From assembly GCA_963556255.1 (NCBI GenBank), contig OY744604.1, positions 92,847,635 to 92,911,634 on the forward strand: 64,000 nucleotides of DNA, given 5' to 3'. Under the pieces are notes generated by a model, which worked only from the letters and a program-made list of their open reading frames with translations, made no database searches and had not been told where the DNA came from. This DNA comes from Allolobophora icterica. Its lineage: Eukaryota; Annelida; Clitellata; Crassiclitellata; Lumbricidae. This document shows positions 59,601-64,000 of the stretch, piece after piece. The first letter of the stretch is position 1, and each line of letters begins with the position of its first letter. The translations under genes were made by a program, and so were the position numbers.

Positions 59601-61509
59601 TCCTCGGGGTCCACTTAGTGTGTTGAAGGAATCGTGGGCTGGCGAACGAAAAGTACCTCTTAACTTAGGTAAATCACCCGAAGAGTATCTCCAATCACTG
59701 AAGGAAAACCTCGAATTCGCGAAAGTTTATGCAGATTACTATAGTGATATAGAAACAAAGCGGTATGCAGATTATTATAACTTGCGTAGTACTGACAGAA
59801 AATACGAAGTTGGAGATAAAGTAGCAGTATTAGCACCAGATTTTGGTAGTTCTAAATTTTATAGTCGATGGCAAGGACCTGCTACCGTAGTCAAGGTTAA
59901 ATCCCCATATTCTTATATAGTAGAAATAGAGGGAAAACAAAGACATTTACACGCAAATAAGATCAAGCGATACCATGAACGACTCGAACAAGCGATGATC
60001 AATAGCTGTTCAGTAATTGTTGATCAAGATGAAGAATTTGGTATAGTAGAGGTTGTAGATCAGGAAGAACGTGAACAAATAAGCCCGAGTAAGCGAATTG
60101 ATCCTCTGATTATAGCGCATCTTTCGCAAGAGGAACAGAAGCAACTTTTTGAAGTTTTGGATCGGCACACGGCAGTATTTGTGGATAAACCTGGGTATTG
60201 TCCAGTATTAGAACATGAAATTAAGATAACTCATGATTTCACTCCTAAGCGTTTAAGGGCATATAAAGTACCTGAGCTACTTAAACCTGAAGTACAACGC
60301 CAGATAGAAGAAATGTTGGCATTAGACATCATTCGACCATCGAAAAGTGAAATGGCCAGTCCGGTAGTTTGCGTTTTAAAGGGACCCAAAGGTCAAAATG
60401 GCGTTCGATTGGCAATTGATTATCGCCATGTTAACAAATATTCTCTAGGTGATTGTTACCCGACCCCAGACATTGCTGACGTCTTACAAAAGGTGGGACG
60501 GGCAAAGTTTATTAGTGTTTTCGACGCGAAATCGGGGTATTGGCAAATTCCAGTTCGGAAAGAACATCGATGGCTTACGGCATTCGTATGTGATGCAGGA
60601 CTTTTTGAGTTCACAAGGATGCCGTTTGGACTCAAGTCCGCTAGCAATACCTTTATTCGTGCTATGACCCAAGTTTTACATCCAGTGCGAAGTTTTACCG
60701 AACCATTCGTCGATGATATGGCAGTGGTTTCAATGAATTGGAATGACCATTTAGAACATCTAGAGAAATTCTTGCAAACTATTGAGGAAGCAGGACTCAC
60801 TTTGAATTTAAGAAAATGTAATTTTGCACAAAACAAAATAAAGTTTGTTGGCCATATAGTAGGGTCAGGTTGTATTGAACCTGATCCAGGTAAGATCGCT
60901 ACGATCAATGATATCCATCCTCCAACAACAAAGAAAGAAGTTAGAAAGGTTATGGGTTTTTTCAGTTACTTTCGAAGTTTTATACCTGCTTTAGCTGAAA
61001 AAGCACGGATAATAACTGATTTGACACGAGATAACATACCTACGAAGGTGCCTTGGGAGCAAAAGCATCAAGAAGCACTAGATAAGTTAAAGGATGATCT
61101 CAGTAAAGCTACACAGTTGCATACCATTGATTTCACTAAGGAATTTGGTTTAAGTGTTGACGCAAGTGCCACCGCGGTCGGGTGTTGCTTGTTTCAGTGG
61201 ACTGAAGAAGGTCAAGAAAAACCAATTGCTTTTGCTAGCCTTAAACTTACAGATACACAGATGCATTGGTCTACAATTGAGAGAGAGGCTTTCGCAGTAA
61301 TTTGGGCACTTAAACGATTCAAGTCATGGATATTCTTATCAAAGATAATCATTTATTCAGATCATAATCCTTTGTCTTATCTCACAGATGCAAGCCCTAA
61401 GAGTGCGAAACTGACTCGTTGGGCGTTAGCATTGCAAGAGTTTAACGTGGACTTTCGATATCGTCCTGGACGTCAGAACACGGTGGCTGATTTCCTCTCT
61501 CGGTTGTGA
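56605..61509 (+). CDS. Gag-Pol polyprotein of the Gmr1-like element, 1634 aa, order Gag-PR-INT-RT-RNaseH
   Basis: The start AAAATGG has a good context. An N-terminal Gag region leads into a highly charged Glu/Lys/Arg repeat coil (about residues 86-205). The Gag capsid-like domain (about 255-390) and a CCHC knuckle 'CFLCHQKGHMAREC' (about 451-464) follow. The aspartic protease has 'SDSGAEI' (about 552). Integrase comes next, with an HHCC zinc domain (about 773-815), DDE residues in 'NMDCIGP' (about 846), 'SSDCGTNF' (about 911) and 'GLVERCN' (about 947), and a GPY/F module 'WQGPATVVKVKSPYSYIV' (about 1091). Only then comes RT, with 'RLAIDYRHVN' (about 1269) and the catalytic 'FVDDMAV' (about 1370). 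RNase H has 'LSVDASATAVG' (about 1517), and the ORF ends 'VADFLSRL'. There is no frameshift between Gag and Pol, so all products would come from one polyprotein. All catalytic motifs are intact. Confidence 0.95.
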   Translation: MEALTTEMQANIRKMSSERLRVYLMKAGRDEDDVMSWDRNQLMEEWAMEIGKEEEEFKGSPISPTGVDYELQKRRLEFEIRKYEEQREERKEKEEREREKEEREREERKEKEEREREERKEKEEREREERKEKEEREEKRREEEKKEQREKEEREREERKEKEEREEKRREEEKKERKEKEEREKKERKEKEERERKEKQEERNVRDSLASRTKRYSDALKNILWKFPSDPIEIPGFFDHLDGLFNVYEVDEDVRAKLLLAILSERAKALTMRLTEAQLHDYKFLKEFLLREFKISPSNLRARFWSLHKASDESFTIYSSKLRVALMYYLKSRKITDEFDKLVSLLVADRLKESLSKACLDYILAQEKEEWLSCEDIANAADIYVASHDGGNDLVCRSHPTPKYNNWTKGQPHVQVNNQTAQPKSPKPEIRGEAKIGARVSQEEAKVKGLCFLCHQKGHMARECQTKPSSKKVSTCISGNPTEEVTDLFVEKVNVLHEIPVQVKQGNLLDNSKPIGLETAVRVYENSIDGLHERSYINVQIEDLPSQPALSDSGAEICCIDKKLIESLNLPVIKRINIIGFQGEGCKADVVYLQMKLANSMEGTTNIAPSLCVMFAAVPELNERVILTPHVVDLLRDSSQYVVMVAGVDRCVQINKGAEEDNLEVNIEKSNSNESLPSEMNEYSQEQLVDDSDNFLDVESTEFKSDEGVANNETLLREQQNCHNLISCWQQARQNKNNFFIDNNLLYHKGEIMGHKVNQLCLPEDRIEVVLRVAHDAPCAGHMAFKATRARIKLNFWFPRMDERIREYCASCQICQLRTPVKVADRVPITPIPRADELCFNHLNMDCIGPMVVTGESNKSKPQYNYALVLVDKFSRCPMAYPLRSLNAKGVCEALLQVFTTFSIPRIISSDCGTNFTSRLTKEFLRRMGCSPRFNTPGHPEAAGLVERCNQSLKTMIFKLAQSDPRGWHQLLPFVLWSLREKPSGTTHISPFTMVYGTLPRGPLSVLKESWAGERKVPLNLGKSPEEYLQSLKENLEFAKVYADYYSDIETKRYADYYNLRSTDRKYEVGDKVAVLAPDFGSSKFYSRWQGPATVVKVKSPYSYIVEIEGKQRHLHANKIKRYHERLEQAMINSCSVIVDQDEEFGIVEVVDQEEREQISPSKRIDPLIIAHLSQEEQKQLFEVLDRHTAVFVDKPGYCPVLEHEIKITHDFTPKRLRAYKVPELLKPEVQRQIEEMLALDIIRPSKSEMASPVVCVLKGPKGQNGVRLAIDYRHVNKYSLGDCYPTPDIADVLQKVGRAKFISVFDAKSGYWQIPVRKEHRWLTAFVCDAGLFEFTRMPFGLKSASNTFIRAMTQVLHPVRSFTEPFVDDMAVVSMNWNDHLEHLEKFLQTIEEAGLTLNLRKCNFAQNKIKFVGHIVGSGCIEPDPGKIATINDIHPPTTKKEVRKVMGFFSYFRSFIPALAEKARIITDLTRDNIPTKVPWEQKHQEALDKLKDDLSKATQLHTIDFTKEFGLSVDASATAVGCCLFQWTEEGQEKPIAFASLKLTDTQMHWSTIEREAFAVIWALKRFKSWIFLSKIIIYSDHNPLSYLTDASPKSAKLTRWALALQEFNVDFRYRPGRQNTVADFLSRL
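56868..57215 (+). repeat. Coding minisatellite of GAAGGAAGAAAGAG-type units in gag
   Basis: Purine-only coding repeats (units such as GGAACGGAAGGAGAAGGAAG, 42-48 bp) encode E-R-K-E-K-E-E-R-E blocks. Copies are close to identical, so the length is likely variable between element copies. Confidence 0.85.
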
Positions 61510-61690
61510 CTCGGATGGTGAAGGGGGGAAATGGCCCGACACACAGGGATCAAGCCCGCAAATTGTATAGATAAATTGACTAACTGATGTGTTTTGTCTT
61601 GTTTGTATATGCTGTGTCGAGATGGAGTCTGGAGGCCCGGCTTGATCGTGATGACCCGTTCGGGATGGTGCTGAAGACGTGTCATCATCT

Positions 61691-61704
61691 GAGGGCGGAG
61701 GGAA
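61691..61704 (+). promoter_or_regulatory. Polypurine tract
   Basis: GAGGGCGGAGGGAA, purine apart from one C, immediately precedes the 3' LTR TG. It is the expected plus-strand primer site. Confidence 0.8.
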
Positions 61705-62133
61705 TGTCGTGGTCTACGCGGGTGCATGCATCAAGGGAAGAAAACCGACGTGTCAACAAGCTTGTTTACAACGCACGGAAATTTCTGCAGCAAGCTGTCA
61801 ACATTAATTCGGTGCATGCAACAAGGATATACGTGTTCAGTAGGACTTTCCAGGGAAAAGTACAGTGACGTCACAGAACGTTCTGGAATCCCGGAGAACT
61901 CTATATAAGATAGACCTGCTGTACATTAAGGGCCTTTTGACGAAGATTTGTAAACGTTGAAACATTGATCGTATAACGTTCAATCGAGACCAGCCAACCT
62001 GTGTGCTGTCTACGATTGTGATATTTGATAGACGAGTTGACTTACTTTACACTTAATCGACTTTATTTTTAATTAAAGATCTTTTAATAGTTCCTTCGTT
62101 GGTTCGTCGTTGCGATCGAAAGAGTCGACCGCG

Positions 62134-62136
<3 letters not shown>
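61705..62136 (+). repeat. 3' LTR, 432 bp
   Basis: Identical to 55650-56081 except for one A/G difference near the 3' end. It carries the same CRE, HSE and TATA elements. Confidence 0.95.
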
Positions 62137-62182
<46 letters not shown>

Positions 62183-62199
62183 TCGATTGCCACTGACAA

Positions 62200-62237
<38 letters not shown>

Positions 62238-62240
62238 GTG

Positions 62241-62285
<45 letters not shown>
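62137..62285. repeat. TA-rich repeats around the right palindrome arm
   Basis: TA runs at 62137-62178 and TATATG-type repeats at 62204-62285. The 25-bp right palindrome arm lies at 62179-62203. Confidence 0.9.
62179..62203 (-). repeat. Palindrome arm, right
   Basis: Perfect inverted copy of 55606-55630. Before the LTR insertion the two arms would have been separated by only about 55-60 bp of TA repeat. Confidence 0.9.
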
Positions 62286-62288
<3 letters not shown>

Positions 62289-62479
62289 GGTGTTTTTATG
62301 ATGCACATGATTTTTTTAACTCAAAGATCTTTTAACGGCCAGTTCGAATTATCATGCCAATTAGCGTATAAACGCCATATCCGAAATTATATCGCGATAG
62401 CTGAACATTTAGGACTGGCGCAAGGCGATCGAAATTAGGAACCCGGTGACCTGTCTCGGTTTGGCCAAAATTTTAGACG

Positions 62480-62749
62480 TTACGATGTCTGTTCTTCGTG
62501 TTTTCGATCTTTAACATAATTATAGTAATTAATAAGCTATTGTGGTTTTCTAGAGGAGACACCTGGTGCTACATCAATAGCATGGTATTTAACGCGAGTG
62601 GCTGTCTCCCTTGGTTACGATGTCTGTTCTTCGTGTTTTCGATCTTTAACATAATTATAGTAATTAATAAGCTATTGTGGTTTTCTAGAGGAGACACCTG
62701 GTGCTACATCAATAGCATGGTATTTAACGCGAGTGGCTGTCTCCCTTGG
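62480..62749. repeat. 135-bp perfect tandem duplication
   Basis: Two identical copies (62480-62614 and 62615-62749) begin TTACGATGTCTGTTCTTCG. The ORF at 62498-62752 across them is a repeated 45-codon reading without a motif. Confidence 0.93.
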
Positions 62750-62867
62750 TAAGAGTATGTATTTGATCCCCGAATGAGTTTGTGCCAATCAGATAATGTC
62801 GTGGTTTCCGATCGGAGCAATCTTACTACAACAATAATTCCCTCGCCCATGACAATATCGTGCAAGC

Positions 62868-63890
62868 ATGGCGGTAGCGACGGAGGTTTCTCTGTTGGCA
62901 ACATCATCTGAGGAAGAGGCGTCATCAAATAGCTCAGAAAGAGAACTAGAACCTTCAACGTCAGCTGGACCACCAAAGCGGCAAAAGGGAACAATCTCTG
63001 TAGTTACCCGTGATGTTGCAGCAGCTCTAGATCGTACCAAAACCAGCAGCAGGAATGCCTCACATTTTCTCTGCTCTCGCTGCATCCAATCTATATGCAG
63101 CACCAGCTGGTGAGCTGATCTTCAGTCCTTCTGCTATCCATCGAGCAAGGAAGGATAACCGTGCAGCCCTAGCAGCTGAGATTCGTGAATCTTTCGATCC
63201 GAAGGTTCCCCTTACTATCCACTGGGACGGCAAGATCATGCCAGATTTTACAGAAACTGGACGAGTGTGTGTTGATCGTCTTCCAATAATGGTATCTGGT
63301 AAGGATGTGACCAAACTATTGGCCATCCCCAAACTCCAATCCGGGACTGCTGCCTTCATGGCAGATGCGTGTTTGGCCGAGATCAGAAGTTGGGGATTGG
63401 AAGACAGAATCGTGGCCATGCGTTTCGACACCACGGCGAGTAACACGGGTTGCAAGGGCGGCGTATGCATCAAGCTGGAAACGGAATTAGGAAAATACCT
63501 CTTGAACCTTACCTGTCGACATCATGTTTCTGAAATTGTTCTGGAAAAGGTATTTTCACTGCATGATTCTGTAAGGTCTCCAAAATTGGAACTCTTCAGT
63601 CATTTCCGTGACTTCTGGCCGCAAATCGATCAGACCAAGTATCGCACAGCAATAGAGGATAAAGACGCAGCACAAAGAGTCAAAGAAATTTGAGAGAATG
63701 TCATCACCTTCGCACTGCAGCAACTGAATGCTGAATACCACAGAGACGGCTACGAAGAGCTACTAGAACTAACAGTCATTTTCCTAGGAGGAATTCCACC
63801 GAAAGGAATAAAGTTCAGGTACCCAGGGGCATTTCACCGCGCGCGTTGGATGGCACGTGCGGTTTGTGCAATTAAGATGTGGCTTTTCAG
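62868..63890 (+). pseudogene. Transposase-like gene, frameshifted, with premature stop
   Basis: The first frame (62868 to about 63050) reads 'MAVATEVSLLATSSEEEASS' and then 'VVTRDVAAALDRTKTSSRNA'. It then shifts into the frame of 63055-63693, with 'AIHRARKDNRAALAAEI', 'LTIHWDGKIMPDFT', 'DRLPIMVSGKDVTKLLAIPK', 'RFDTTASNTGCKGGVCI' and 'LLNLTCRHHVSEIVLEKVF'. After an in-frame TGA at 63691-63693 the same frame continues with 'ELTVIFLGGIPPKGI' and 'GAFHRARWMARAVCAIKMW' to about 63890. Proteins of this type recur across invertebrate genomes and look transposon-derived. The superfamily is uncertain to me. The right end may lie beyond the window. Confidence 0.65.
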
Positions 63891-64000
63891 ATAGCAGTTT
63901 CCCATTCAACAACACCAGAGGGCATCTCGACAATCTTACTCTCAAAAGATGTGGAATCATCTACTTCGAGTTTCACTTTTTGTGACCATGCACAACCTAC
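63891..64000. other. Window end, nothing recognised
   Basis: Continuation of the pseudogene region without a clear reading frame. Confidence 0.4.

Larger units (their letters stand above)
55650..62136 (+). mobile_element. Full-length Gmr1-like Ty3/gypsy retrotransposon, 6.5 kb
   Basis: Two 432-bp LTRs, a primer-binding site just inside the 5' LTR, a single open 1634-codon Gag-Pol and a purine-rich tract (61691-61704) just before the 3' LTR. The domain order puts integrase before reverse transcriptase, as in copia, but the RT, RNase H and GPY/F integrase are Ty3/gypsy type. This is the arrangement described for Gmr1-like elements. The near-identical LTRs and intact ORF indicate a recent and probably competent insertion. 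Confidence 0.93.

Noticed and set aside
56605..61509. Assignment to Ty1/copia on the basis of INT-before-RT order
   Set aside because: RT ('RLAIDYRHVN', 'FVDD'), RNase H and the GPY/F module are Ty3/gypsy type. A Gmr1-like gypsy element explains both facts.
63040..63060. An intron explaining the frame change in the transposase-like gene
   Set aside because: The protein similarity is contiguous across the shift and no GT...AG pair fits. A 1-base indel is simpler.

Overview
This window is eukaryotic, metazoan nuclear DNA, probably from an aquatic invertebrate. The evidence is spliced extracellular-domain exons with GT-AG junctions, dense non-LTR retrotransposons, a tRNA-derived SINE, hAT-like elements, long TA/GT/GA/TAA microsatellites, a Ty3/gypsy-type LTR retrotransposon and an integrated Polinton (Maverick/adintovirus-like) virus-transposon. 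No species can be named from the sequence alone.

Host gene. Nine minus-strand exons between 54872 and 7635 encode four CUB domains, each split over two exons (first half phase 1 to 0, second half always 166 bp and phase 0 to 1), with one 66-bp Thr-rich linker exon in the middle. CUB1 resembles CUB3 and CUB2 resembles CUB4, and flanking intron sequence is also similar, so a two-CUB block was duplicated. The gene probably continues beyond both ends of the identified set.

Polinton. At 16214-33980, inside the 22.5-kb intron that splits CUB3, lies an apparently complete 17.8-kb Polinton. It has 333-bp terminal inverted repeats differing at two positions, and is flanked by a perfect direct repeat TCACTAA. 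It carries 14 open genes. On the minus strand, in compact order, are a packaging ATPase, a 370-aa protein of unknown function, penton, a pVI-like protein, major capsid protein, a pX-like hydrophobic protein, adenain-like protease, a phage-like repeat fiber, a 181-aa protein and a 201-aa membrane protein. On the plus strand are a zinc-ribbon/phospholipase A2 protein and an rve integrase. Further right, on the minus strand, are family B DNA polymerase and a small zinc-finger protein. Together they cover replication, integration, capsid assembly, maturation, packaging, membrane entry and attachment. About 2.2 kb of the right arm is non-coding and holds approximately 120-bp tandem repeats.

LTR element. 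At 55650-62136 lies a full-length Ty3/gypsy-like retrotransposon with 432-bp LTRs in which I find a single difference. One 1634-aa Gag-Pol ORF has the copia-like order PR-INT-RT-RNaseH, as in Gmr1-like elements. Its LTR promoter has a CRE-like site, phased heat-shock-element units and a TATA box. It sits in a TA repeat at the centre of a 25-bp palindrome.

The rest is layered repeats: L2/UnaL2-like LINE fragments on both strands that share a 3'-terminal stem-loop with a SINE, an RT fragment nested in another LINE, a 648-bp MITE (4331-4978), two hAT-like elements with perfect 8-bp target duplications (10045-11798 and 41095-43471), degenerate gag remnants (44.5-46.3 kb), and a broken transposase-like gene at the right edge (62868 onward).
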